DNA of 64,000 nt. Origin: Lepiota brunneoincarnata. Its lineage: Eukaryota; Basidiomycota; Agaricomycetes; Agaricales; Agaricaceae. Shown here piece by piece: positions 53,770 through 64,000 of the stretch (position 1 is the stretch's first letter; each line of letters starts with the position of its first letter). The notes beneath the pieces were generated by a model that was not told the origin of the DNA, ran no database searches, and was given only the letters and a program-made list of their open reading frames with translations. The stretch covers positions 434,001 to 498,000 of the forward strand of contig JAEBUN010000011.1 of assembly GCA_023014365.1 (NCBI GenBank). Direction: 5' to 3'. The position numbers and the translations under genes are program-made.

Positions 53770-55015
53770 TGATACACCGATTTCACGCCTATACATGAAT
53801 TCCGTACTCCGGAACAATTCTCTACATAGAATCATTGGCTATATCATTAAAGAACTCTATAGAGGATTGGTACTATATCCTGTAGTAGCCAGTTCAACCG
53901 AACTGAGGATATTCGAGCCTCGGAAGTGTTCAAACCAGCTCATTATCACTAAGCTTAGTGAACCAAGCTATCAGAACGCTCTCCGGAGGGATTCAGGACT
54001 CTACATAGTCTATCGAGTATACCCCGGTCGCATCAAGGGACCTTACGAGCAGTTTTCTGATGAACCCGAATGCGTTTGAACATAAAAGAATGTACCTAGT
54101 GGCTGTCGCAGGTGTATTACATCTATAGCAAGTTCAATAATGATGACTGGACCACGGAATGGAACGTCCAACGTTCGGGAGGCAATACCTGATGCCCAAA
54201 ACCCTAGAAATATCAAAGACTCCTAATTAACGAGTGCTTTGTGGGTCCCAGCACTTCGGCATTCTGCTTAACTGAGATTAATTACAACGGATCAAGGGAT
54301 TGTCCATCCACTATACATTCCAATCATAATTGATCTGGAAACTTAACGCGCTTGCGTGGACGCAGAATAATGCAGACAAGCACAGAACACGTCTAGCTGG
54401 ATTGCCATTCGTTAATCAGAGAAAAACCCATAACCCAGGGTGAGGTAGAAATGCTGCCGAACCTTCCAAAATGTTCTACAGTGCCTGTAACAATTAAGCT
54501 TATTGTTTTCTATTTCATATTTACTATCTCTCATATGTATCTAAACAATATAAATACGGTCGCACTTGTTCGTGGAGAAGCAAGAGGTCTCACCCCCGCT
54601 TCCACACGCAAGTCTGTGAGCCGTGATCAAGAACGGTTTCAGAGGGCTATTTAGTGTGCGTCGTTAAGTGTGATTTCTTCGGTCATCGACCAACCCAGAG
54701 ACAGAGACAGAGACCAGAGTTCAGAGACCAGAGACCAGAGACCAGAGACCCAGCGCTTTGAATTGACAGGGATTGTCCTTTCATTGTTGCACCGTACGGC
54801 TAAGATAACTTCAACGGCTGTTTGTTAACCTCTAAAAACACTACTCTCTTGAATTTCGCTGTCAGAACGCACCCCCAGAACACCCTAAAAGACAAAACTG
54901 TTCATTATCTATCTCATTCCACTTGTATTAGCTTAAGCTTATCGAATTGCGGCTAAGCTTAGTGAAAACAAGCCCACTATCTATATTAAAACCTACGAAA
55001 GTTTCTACCTTTTCA
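53770..55015 (+). repeat. Gypsy 3' LTR
   Basis: 1,246 bp, TG...CA. Differs from the 5' LTR by one minisatellite length change and roughly 30 substitutions that I can see, essentially all transitions. Four TAAGCTTA sites at the same places as in the 5' LTR (53,950; 54,495; 54,934; 54,954). Confidence 0.95.
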
Positions 55016-56094
55016 ACAGCATGGGAGCCATAGACTGTCATACATCATAACCAGCATACACAACCTCACACCCCTCAGCTCAGTCTGACAAAAACAACCC
55101 CCCATTACCAAACAAGCAATCAAAACCTTACAAACTTTCCTCAACCCTAACGACCCTTTTGATGTCGCTGTAATGGCATGCACATGCACAGCCTTCTGAG
55201 GACAATGCCACCTTGGAGAACTACTGCCAACATCCACCCATGACCTTTCCACCTCCACTCATCCAAACCGATCCTCTTTGCAACACTCCACTCACAACCA
55301 CACCACTTGGGTCCTCCATCTACCAGCCACCAAAACACTGTTAAATAAAGTGACAGATCACTTATTAGTTAGTAACAAATTATGATATATAAGTAATTAG
55401 TTGTTATGTACACCCATCCCTTGGGGATGTCAATTAGTGGACACCGAGTTTCACACCTTGTGTCCATTTTGACAGGATGGGACCTTAGACTAGCCAAATC
55501 CTATTATGTGAAGGGGAGTTACATACGAAGAACCTTTACACTTGACCAAATCAGTGGGCTTATCAAATCACACTATTATTAACAATGTGTGAATACATCA
55601 GTGATTGTTGATCCACTTGAGCTAGTGACTAGTGATCAGTGTGTCACTGATACTATTGACTCTACTCAGTTCAACAAACACACCGTCATGGAGAAGACAT
55701 TGCCCTCATTCATCAACAAGGGGTTTCCAGCCCCATTCATACCCTCTACAGACACCTCCAACTGAACAAACTGTCCAGGAACACCCTGCTCTTCACATAC
55801 AAGTCAAACAATAAAATACGGGCCCTCATGAAAAGGTCCTTCCTGACAAGATGCAACAAGATATGGAGTAGAATAGGCCAACCCAATATCACGGGACATT
55901 CCTTCAGGATCGGAGGGACAACACAATTTTTACTTGCTGGGGTACCCCCAGACATTGTCAAGACCATGGGTTGCTGGTCATCAGATGCTTTCCTCCGTTA
56001 CTGGCGTTCAACTGAAGACATTGCCCCACTATACACCACAGATGTTGGAATTGGTGATTCTGGCAAACTGATGGAATGCCGACCACTGGAGTAG
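55016..56094 (+). pseudogene. Tyrosine recombinase, C-terminal part (split by solo LTR, with stops)
   Basis: Continues the recombinase after the gypsy element (QHGSHRLSYIITSIHNLTP) through several TGA stops, is cut by the copia solo LTR (55,339-55,676) and ends with the catalytic region ITGHSFRIGGTTQFLLAGVP ... MGCWSSDAFLRYWRST. It holds the His-x2-Arg box, the Gly-Trp motif and the Tyr nucleophile. Frames differ between the pieces, so it is inactive. Confidence 0.85.
55339..55676 (+). mobile_element. Copia solo LTR
   Basis: 338 bp, same family as the element at 14,149-21,096 with only a few differences (for example ACACCTTG for ACGCCTCG). Flanked by the perfect duplication AACAC (55,334-55,338 and 55,677-55,681). 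It arose by LTR-LTR recombination and removes no recombinase sequence. Confidence 0.96.
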
Positions 56095-56564
56095 CTGACT
56101 GCCTCATGGTAGCCTCACTGTAGTTACACTTATATACCTGTTGTTCTCAAGTAGTTACACTGTCTGTTTACCTCCCTTACCCCCACCGTTGTCTCCCCTT
56201 GAATATATGCCGTTGTTGCTATACACCTTCTTGGGATGATTTCAACAACAGACACCTTTACCAATCCTCCACCCAAAACCCCAGGCATGAACAGACACAC
56301 CAACCACTCTCGGGGGTGAGCATGCCTCGTCAGCGCCGCGTCGGCTGGGCGGTTGTCTGGGTGACCTGACCACGCTCCCTCCTCGGCCTCACCACCTGGG
56401 GTCTCCTCGGCTTTCCTCAAGCCACGTCCCCCTTCATCCCAACCTTGCTCAGTACCGAGCCCCAACAAGTATCTTCGTACGCCTTCTTTATGAACAAATA
56501 ATTTGTTACCCTACCTAATCTAAGAATGTCTATCTTATATGTTATCTGGATCCCTCACAGCGCA
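56095..56564 (+). other. Right terminal region of the tyrosine-recombinase element
   Basis: Non-coding, C-rich (CCTCGGCCTCACCACCTGGG region). Expected to hold the split direct repeats of a Ngaro-like element. I could not match it by eye to the left end (35,837-36,010). Confidence 0.45.
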
Positions 56565-57896
56565 AGAATAGTAGAAACTAATAAACACGTGTCAGTCAGG
56601 TGCACTATATGGCGGCAAGAAGGATATGAAGAGGCATGGACAGGACAGGCAGGAATCATCCCAGTGCGCTCGTCAGCGGGGCGTGAGGGTCGCCACGCGT
56701 CAACGAAGGCCACTGCGAATGGTAGTACTGTCATGAGTTGAGCACGTACGGCGGTATATCCGGGTCCCGAGCAATTGACGGCGAGAAGCTAAAGAAACGT
56801 CATCATTGGTTGATGATACCAAAGGCGAGGAGGCCAGCGAACCCCGTAGACAAGGAAACAGCTTGGTAGAATGCAGTAATTCTGCAGAACCATCAGCTGC
56901 ATGACCTGGTGGACTGGCCTTGGCACATTACCTCCACTGAAATCTTTCCCGTGGGTAGAAGAAAAAGAGATAGAGAATGAGATCAGGGAAGACGCCGCCT
57001 ACGATCTAGCCAGTATGGCAAGGCCGGAAAGAGCTGACGCGAACCAGCCTTCTAGCAATCCGATGAAAAATCGACATGCCAATAGGCCATGATAAGTTTG
57101 AATAATACCTGCTGAAGGGTTGAATCGTGTTGGCTTGCACACCTGCGCACGCGCCTACCTTGCAAAGCTGCAACAACACTCCAAAGCGTCAACATGGTCG
57201 GCAGCATCAGATTAGGACGGATAGCCTTGAAAAGGATGGATTACCATCATACTTGAAAGACAGTCCTGGCCTCTCCGTCCCCGCATCATATTTTCGTTTA
57301 GGTATTTAAGTAGCACATTTGTACTTAGATACCCTAGCTCTTAACGACGAGGATGTATCCGCTGCCATAAGATCTCCGATAGGCTACAGCGTAACGGACC
57401 CACAGTCTCACTCTCTCAATTTCACTCACTCAGTCTCACTCAGTCTCTCTCTCAAGTTTCCCCACGGGCTCTCACTCAACCGGAATTGTACCTGTACCTA
57501 CTCTCACGAGGTCGAGAAGACGAGCCCAGCAACCGTTTCGCCGGTTGCACTCGTCTGTACCATTTTTGCTGCTAACGCGACACTCGCATTACACATTCCT
57601 AAGTCGGTCCGGAGACCAGCAACGCGAGCATTTCCTAGGTTCGTACGATCCTGGCGCGGGGTATCAGGTCCTCCAAATTCGGAGGCTCGCGGACGTTTAG
57701 ATACACACCAAAGGGACAGGAAATGGAACATGAAGGCCACAGGTACATTGAAAAGGTTCTGCTTTTTCGATACACGATTCTCCATTGCATTGTTGAGGAG
57801 AATAAGCGAGCCACTCCGGTGGGACGTGCTGTCATGTCTCTCAGAACCACTATGAACGCATTTTTCTGAGGACGGGGACGATGGTGCTCCTCCCAT
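56565..57896 (-). pseudogene. MFS transporter copy 2, N-terminal part (disrupted)
   Basis: Starts (from 57,896) MGGAPSSPSSEKCVHSGSER, like copies 1 and 3, then FMFHFLSLW and DRTNLGNARVAGLRTDLGM. The next block has lost the SNKEYSIALTV segment and carries unrelated, partly repeated sequence (CTCACTCTCTC..., about 57,380-57,470). Later exons are recognisable but scrambled (about 57,060-57,230; 56,930-57,010). Homology resumes at 56,565, where the retrotransposon ends. Not functional. Confidence 0.85.
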
Positions 57897-59104
57897 GTTA
57901 GTAGCGCCGACTGTCTATCGTGTTGTGAACAAGTGACTATCGAGGCAGATAGCGAACGTATGCCGAGCGAAGCATTAAAATATAAGCTATATGCTCATCT
58001 CAGTATTGTGAATCACGAACTGATGTACGAACACCACCCTCAAATTTTTACTTGTAATTTAGTAGGGATGAGAGAAATGAAGAAGACATGGAAGGACGTG
58101 GGTCCATGTCTGAATCCACAAGTTACAACAAACCGAGGCAGGTATTGGGAGCAGGCGAAGGAAACAGCAATGCCTGGGACTATTTCACCGATGCCCAACC
58201 CATAACACCGAGATTGTGACTCTGCAATGGCCCTTGCGGTTCTGGAGTCCGGACCATTATCATCTCGAGACATAACTAATCCATGTTAACTTTCCCTGGA
58301 TACGGAAGAAATTCTTGTCACGCGAATGTTTCTCGTGTATCTTCACCTTTCACTTAAGTGTCTGCTGTTCTCATGGTATGCGTAAGGGGAAAGCACGCTC
58401 ATCATCGGTTCAACTGAGCGGCCTGCAGCCCCGAGACGCAGGGGAAAGCTACCTAAACCATCGATAAACGTATTTTACGAGCTGTAGACATTAGGCCCTG
58501 TTTATTGTAGAGTATTTTTTCACTATACTTTTGACCACCAGAACCACGGCCCATTAAAGGTAGGGTGGCCAAGCAGCGCCTTCTGAGAATACGTGCACTC
58601 TCTTGTTCCAGGGCTTTGATTATAGGCAAGCGTTTCCCCGAAGAACACGCGATGCCCACGGTCACATCAGTCTTGTGCTTCGCCTTCGCACTGCTTAGGG
58701 ATGTGCAAAATTGGGTCAGTCAGAACACACAGCGTTGGCGGTAATCGCTGAACACTGGGATACTGAGCAAGGCCTGCGCTCTCTCACGCTTGGCAAGTGA
58801 TCTCACCTTTGGCACGTTTAGAGATCGAACATTCCGGCCTCCGCAGATGGTTGTGGAAGGCATGAACTGCGGCAAGCGGCCCAGTTTCAGAGTTGAGGGT
58901 GGATTTATCAGGGCCAAAGTGATGCAGTCGTCACCGTGGATGAGAGAATAAAAGTACGCCGTGTCCAGAGGTGCGTCATAGGCGAGAATACTAACCTCAA
59001 GGATCCAACACAAGGGAGCAAGCGAGGCACAAACCATGGTAAAAATTTCATTCGCTCATCCAAGAAAAGACTCCAAGAGGTACACAAAGATCGTACAACT
59101 CTTA
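57897..59104. other. Spacer between transporter copies 2 and 3
   Basis: No supportable gene. It resembles 34,486-35,205 and 61,144-62,280 in parts (GAAGAAATTCTTGTCACGCG; GTGTATCTTCACCTTTC) and so belongs to the tandem unit. Confidence 0.45.
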
Positions 59105-61143
59105 CATATTATATACAAACCACGCCGACTTGTCACCAAGTCCCGACGCTTCCTGACTCCTCGACATCCGTGCCCGAATAGGCCGCCTTTTTCTTATTCT
59201 GATCCCACAGATAAAGCGAATTGAGCACGCAAAACAACCCCATAATAACCGAAAACACCAATAGGACAATTGTGGCCTTGGTGTACCTCGGTGGAGCACT
59301 GAGTGAACCTAGGAGCCAGGTCGCGAGGATTCCACCCGAGTTAGTCATAATAAAGCCGATGGCAATGGATGTCGCCCGTCGGGTGTGGGGGGCTTCGTTG
59401 TTGGCAATCCACGTAGAGAGGGTTGGTGCTAGAATATAGGTCCCTGGGATTGAGAAAAAAAGAGACCCGTATTGGATGTTATGCTTTGCGGAACCTAATG
59501 CGAGCAATTCATGATTCAACCAGGCTCGAGTCCACGGATGTCACATACCCAGGAAAAGGGCGAAACCGATGGCACACAACATTGAGGAAAATACCGCAAT
59601 AAATCCCCGGCAACGATAGGCATCGGATATGTAGGCTGAAATAGCAGCAGCTAACAAACGTGTGTCAGTCAGGTACACCATGTGGCAGAGGAGAATTCGA
59701 AGCAGCATAAACGGGACAGGCAGGCGTCATCTCAGTTCCCATGTCAGCTTAGACGTGAAGGTTGATACGTACCGACGAAGGCCACTGCGAATGGTGGCAC
59801 TGTCATAAGCTGAGCATGGGCAGCGGTATATCCGAGGCCCTGGACAATTGATGGCGCGAAGCTGAGGAAACACCGTCATTGAGACGTACTTCTAGAGAAT
59901 GGGGTGGGGACGAATCACTATGCGAGGCCGAAAAGAACAGTCCCTAGGTGCATGCAAATTCTGAATAAGCCTTGGTAAGTACATCGAGTTGGGAATGCTC
60001 ACCGTCGCAGAAGAGGGGAACAGAAAGCAACCAGACTTGCGGAAGTGTGAATGCCTTTCTGACTTCACACCAGCTGAAGGAATCCGCCGCTTCATCCTTC
60101 CCAGTGGCTCCGTCCTCCTTCAACTTGCCAATTACATATTCTTTCTCCTTTTCATTGAAAAAATAAGCGTGTGCTGGACTTCTCGGGAGGAGGAAGTAGG
60201 AGACGAGACCGAATAAGAAGGTGAAAAGACCTTCCAGGATGAAGATCCAACACCACCCTGCCTTACCGCCAGTACCGTCTAGGTTGATGATACCAAAGGC
60301 GAGTAGGCCAGAGAACGCTCCAGATAATGAAGCGGCTTGGAAGAATGCGGAAATTCTGATATAACAATCAGCTTGGCCAAGCCAACTAATCTTTCCACAT
60401 TACCTCCACTGAAGCCTTTGCCGTGGGTAGAAGAAAGAGAGATAGAGAACAAGGCCAGGGAAGACGCCACCTATGGTCTAGCTAGTACGGGAAGGTCAGA
60501 TAAGAACTGCAGCAGACTGACCTTCTAGCAATCCAAGGAAGAATCGGCAGGCCAACAGTCCTCGGTAGGTTTGGACAACGCCTGCAGAAGGGTGAATCGT
60601 GTTGGCTCGCGCATGTGCACATGGGCCTACCTTGTAAAGTGGTAACAACACCCCAAAGTGTCAGCATGGTCGGCAGCATCAGATTAGGGCCGATGGCCTG
60701 GAAAGGATGGGTTATCCTCGAACTTGAAGGACAGCCCAGGTGTCTCACCTTGAGCAGCAGATTCGACGGTAGCTCGGCTATAATATAAGGCACATAGGTC
60801 ACCGTCAGAGCAATACTATACTCCTTGTTGGACATTTTCAAGTCGGTCTGGAGGCCAGCAACACGAGCATTTCCTAGGTTCGTACGATCCTTGTACCGGG
60901 GGTCAGGTCCTCCAGATTCTGAGTCAGAAGGACGTTCAGTATACACACCAGGAAAGACAAGAAGTAGAACATGGCCACAACAGGTACAATGAAGAGGTCC
61001 AGCTTTTTCCATACGAGGCTCTCCATAACATCGTCGAGGAGAATAGGCGAGTCACTCCTCTGAGACGTGTCATCATGCTTCCCATTTATATTATCACTGT
61101 GAGCGCGTTTTTCTGGGAACAAGTTCGATGGTGTTCGTTCCAT
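59105..61143 (-). CDS. MFS transporter (anion:cation symporter family), tandem copy 3
   Basis: Close paralogue of copy 1 with the same exon order. The start at 61,143 gives MERTPSNLFPEKRAHSDNIN; then FIVPVVAMFYFLSFL, DRTNLGNARVAGLQTDLKMS, YSIALTVTYVPYIIAELPSN, PTMLTLWGVVTTLQG, LLACRFFLGLLEG, GKAGWCWIFILEGLFTFLFG and ATSIAIGFIMTNSGGILATW. Near the end an extra C at about 59,185 shifts the frame: the tail reads AAYSGTDVEESGSVGTW (stop at 59,133) instead of the WFVYN ending, which lies in the next frame down to 59,105. Only the cytosolic tail changes, so the transporter may still work. Confidence 0.82.
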
Positions 61144-62500
61144 AGTAGCAGTGCTGATCGTCCACTGTGCTATGAACCAAGGGATGCGTAGGGAGAGAAC
61201 GAACATTTAAACAATGATCAGGAAAGTGCAGGTCTTAGGGTATAGCTATCTGCTCACCTCGGTATAGTGGACAACGAAACTGACGTGCAAGTCCTGGTAC
61301 TTAAGGATGTGGTGTCGTAAATGAGTGAACGAAGAAAGGAAAGAACGAAGAGCGTATGTAAGTACATGGGTCCCTGTTTGAATTCACAACATACCGATGC
61401 AAGCAATGGCGGCAGAAGAAGGAAACAGCAGTGCCTGTGGCTATTATACCCATGTTCGCCCACAACGTCAAGCCCATGGCCCCGTCACGCAACAAACACT
61501 TCTACGGTTCGGAAGCTTGAAGCCATATCATCTCGATCAACCCAACCTTTTTCCGGACACGGAAGTCCTTGTCACACGTGTATCTTCATCTTTCTTCTGA
61601 ATGATTGCTGTCCTCATGATGTGTGTAGGGGGGGGGGGCACATGAACCAGGAGTTCGGTCGCGGCCTCCGAGACGTGGGGGCACAATACTGAAATCGTAG
61701 ATAGCCGCATTTACTCTACAAGTGATGGATATTCGTTTATATCAGGCTCCGACCATATGGAGTCTTTCGTTCACTGCGATTACCACCAACGGCGGCCCAT
61801 TAAGGTGGGGGGACCGAGCAACATCTTCTGACAATACACGCACCGTGCTGTTCTACACCTTATTTTTAACAGCCGCTTCCCTCAAGAAAGGATGTAAAGT
61901 GCTTTGATGTCGCATCATAGTACTGTGCTTCGCCTTCTCAATGTGCGGAGACGTGCAAATTAGTTGATCCGGACTTGTTGACCGATGTAGCGTTTAACTG
62001 GCTGACAATCGATGAGTACAAGGGTATTGAGTGAATACGACTACATGAACACTCTCGCCAAGTGATTTTATCTCGGCACAATCAAAATCCAATTATGATA
62101 ATCTCTCGGCCTCTGCGAATAAGTATGAATGGCAGCGAACTGCTCCGCTTGGAGTATAAGGATGGACCCATCAGGGCAAATACGAGTAGATGGAAAGGCG
62201 GATTGAGTATAACACAAAATCTGCGAATAATTTATGGAGATCATTTGGCCACAAGGATTAGGCTTGAGAGCCTGAGGCCGGTCTAGAGGCGGTAATCATA
62301 TCTCTCGAACCTCCCTGATAGTCGTAACCCCAATTTCAATGTCCTCTGAGACACCTCTAATCGAGCCCTGGGAAGGCCCTATCTCAAGCGATGTCTAAAT
62401 AAGAATTAGTGTGGGTGCGCCTGAAGGGCTGACCCTGACCTACCTTGGACCTGGGCCGGAACGATATGTGGAACTATCAGATAAGAACAAAAGAGTATAG
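61144..62500. other. Spacer downstream of the transporter array
   Basis: No supportable gene. G-run at 61,628-61,637. The segment 62,100-62,240 is a diverged twin of 35,040-35,140 and marks the edge of the duplicated transporter unit. Confidence 0.4.
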
Positions 62501-63950
62501 TCAGAACTTGTCGCTCCTAACCGATCCCGTCGGACGAGACGAGTACTTCACACTTGGGGATATATCAGTATTACCTCGCGTATAGGTCGCATCCGTGAAG
62601 AGGACATTGGTGGGAGGACCTTGGCTTTCACCAACCACCCTTCCCAGGCTCGCCCGAGCGTTAAGCGTCGACATTAGAGCGTTAGTGTACAACTTTGACA
62701 ACATCATGTCCCACACAAAGTTCCTGCCCGGAAAGCGTGAGGACAATGCAACTGATGGGACTGTCGGAATGGCAAACACATACACAGTCGTATTCTACGT
62801 CGAGTAATAATGGCGATTAGTAAATTCTAACCTCGGGATCCACAAAACAATTGTGACTTACGGGAAGCGCCAGGAAGCATATCACAGTCCAACACAGCGA
62901 ATACGGCTGTTATCAACCCGGTCTGAACGGTCATCCTAATAATCTAGGATCATGAAATCCTATCAGATTCCCTCCTGCATTTCATTAGGCGACGGCCTCC
63001 CACCTTGTTGATCGTATTATCTGTTTCTACAAAGCCAGTCTTGCGTCTTGCCTGTTAAAACTGATGAGTACCAATAAAACAACGAACCGAAAAGAGATAG
63101 AAGGACCAAACTATAGACCAACGAGAGGGTAATGATAACATCAGCAATAGCAGACGCCAGCAACCAAGTCAGCGCAGGCCAATGCAGGTCGGCCTTGCGT
63201 ACAAAGCGTCGAACGACAGTCACTGTATAAGCCAACCATACCCCCCCACCTACCCCCCCACACTTTATTCAACACAAATCGCCCAATAACACGTATGGAA
63301 CACCGGGCTCACCAAGTGATATGCAGGACAATATGCTTATTACGCCTGGAACCCACACCCGTTCACTGATGATGCTTATCCTCCAGGCGATGAATAGTTG
63401 TATTGGAGTAGATATCAGAACCTAAGGGAAATAAGCAGCCACCGGCAATAATCAATGCGCCGGACTCAGTCACGACTAAGACCCTCAATCAAACATGACA
63501 AAAATGGCGCACCGTCATTATCGGCTCTGCGGCCCCACCAGCGCAAGCATAAGCCACAGATCCAGTCCGCATGCACCGGTTCGGTACGGAGCAGAATATG
63601 AATATAGAGATGTGTCGACAAGAACAGTGCCGGGGGGGGTGGAAGGTGGCGGTGATGCGTAATATCCGTGACCGTCGGCAAACATCCAAGGAGCACATGA
63701 TGGGGCAGGAAGTTGGGTTCATATCAGCATACCATCCATCAATCAGCAAGTACTAAAGGGAATTGATATGCTCTTGAGCAGCACGTGGGCACAGTTCCGC
63801 GTCGGGCACGACTCGTTCGTGAAATGTGGGGGGGAAGTGGCGCCCGTGGGTGCCCAGGTTCGACAAGAAGTGGCTCTCACCTGCGGGTAACACTACCTCG
63901 AGTAAGTACAAACGGAATAAACACGGCCAGAAAACAAGGACATACTAAGA
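62501..63950 (-). CDS. DUF6534-type multi-pass membrane protein (5' end uncertain or outside the window)
   Basis: Typical agaricomycete 7-segment protein with the C-terminal DUF6534 domain. Exons on the minus strand: VLISTPIQLFIAWRISIISE (about 63,425-63,330), then LTWLLASAIADVIITLSLVY with a KTGF segment (about 63,190-63,030), RMTVQTGLITAVFAVLDCDM (about 62,950-62,860) and FVWDMMLSKLYTNALMSTLN, the domain hallmark, in the last exon ending SVRSDKF at 62,501. The N-terminal exons (63,450-64,000) include a candidate TLGAT segment at the window edge but could not be joined. Function unknown. No disabling change seen. Confidence 0.65.
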
Positions 63951-64000
63951 GGGAAGAATGTCGTCGCAGCAGGGGTACCTGTAGCCCCAAGTGTCATGAG

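Larger units (their letters stand above)
40397..55015 (+). mobile_element. Ty3/gypsy LTR retrotransposon with two antisense genes, 14.6 kb
   Basis: LTRs of about 1.3 kb (40,397-41,697) and 1.25 kb (53,770-55,015) begin TGAT and end TTTTCA; a purine tract AGGGGGAGA (53,761-53,769) precedes the 3' LTR. The flanking 4-mers ACGG and ACAG fit a 4-bp duplication with one change, and removing the element restores the recombinase frame. Sense genes are gag (CCHC), protease, RT, RNase H and integrase. A 4.4-kb tail between integrase and the 3' LTR carries two antisense multi-exon genes. A 698-bp solo LTR (47,538-48,235) splits the integrase. In-frame TGA stops in gag and pol and an altered RT active site make it defective. 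By eye it has 27 copies of TAAGCTTA. Confidence 0.95.
35837..56564 (+). mobile_element. Tyrosine-recombinase retrotransposon (DIRS/Ngaro type), split by later insertions
   Basis: Domain order is gag-like ORFs, reverse transcriptase, RNase H and tyrosine recombinase in place of a DDE integrase. It has no LTRs and no clear target duplication, which defines the DIRS/Ngaro group; Ngaro-type elements are known in basidiomycetes. Ends are inferred from where transporter homology breaks (GGCAGAA at 35,835; AGAATAGTAG at 56,565). Two elements sit inside it: Ty3/gypsy (40,397-55,015) and a copia solo LTR (55,339-55,676). Without these it is about 5.8 kb. I could not find the split direct repeats expected at its right end. 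Confidence 0.8.

Overview
The window looks like nuclear DNA of an agaricomycete (mushroom-forming) basidiomycete. Genes are broken by many introns of about 45-70 bp, and the host families are typical of that group: an F-box protein, a CE4 deacetylase, a ferritin-like Rds1-type protein, a GH29 fucosidase and a DUF6534 membrane protein. The mobile elements (copia, Ty3/gypsy, tyrosine-recombinase retrotransposon, Tc1) are also ones common in mushrooms. The species cannot be told from the sequence alone.

Region 1 (1-9,710) is ordinary host DNA: an F-box-type gene (+), a chitin-deacetylase-like gene (-, with an internal frameshift), a secreted ferritin-like protein (+) and an alpha-L-fucosidase (-). 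Region 2 (about 10,100-28,300) is a patchwork of duplicated blocks. A multi-exon membrane-protein gene occurs at 10,384-11,626 and 27,078-28,274, and several non-coding blocks and a small-ORF repeat family occur two or three times between them. A copia retrotransposon (14,149-21,096, 5-bp target duplication) is inserted there. It carries a 698-bp solo LTR in its gag and an intact Tc1 transposon in its 3' LTR. A 276-bp foldback element with CACTA-type ends lies at 25,904-26,179.

Region 3 (28,500-35,800) has a large membrane protein gene, a small single-pass membrane protein gene, and the first member of a tandem trio of major-facilitator transporter genes (32,434-34,485; 35,206-57,896, disrupted; 59,133-61,143). 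The middle copy is split by about 20.7 kb of nested elements. A DIRS/Ngaro-type tyrosine-recombinase retrotransposon (about 35,837-56,564) is itself split by a 14.6-kb Ty3/gypsy element (40,397-55,015) and a copia solo LTR (55,339-55,676). The gypsy element in turn carries a second copy of the 698-bp solo LTR in its integrase. A partial DUF6534 gene ends the window (62,501-63,950).

The strongest candidate for something undescribed is the gypsy element. Between integrase and 3' LTR it carries two antisense, six-exon genes whose exons join in frame from start to stop: one predicted at 341 aa and one at 588 aa with a perfect fungal Zn2Cys6 spacing (C-x2-C-x6-C-x8-C-x2-C-x6-C). The element also contains, by eye, 27 perfect copies of the palindrome TAAGCTTA (about 0.2 expected by chance), and I found none in the other 49 kb. 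An element-encoded zinc-cluster regulator acting on its own dispersed palindromic sites is a testable hypothesis. The gag and pol genes are broken by TGA stops and an altered RT active site, while both antisense genes remain open.
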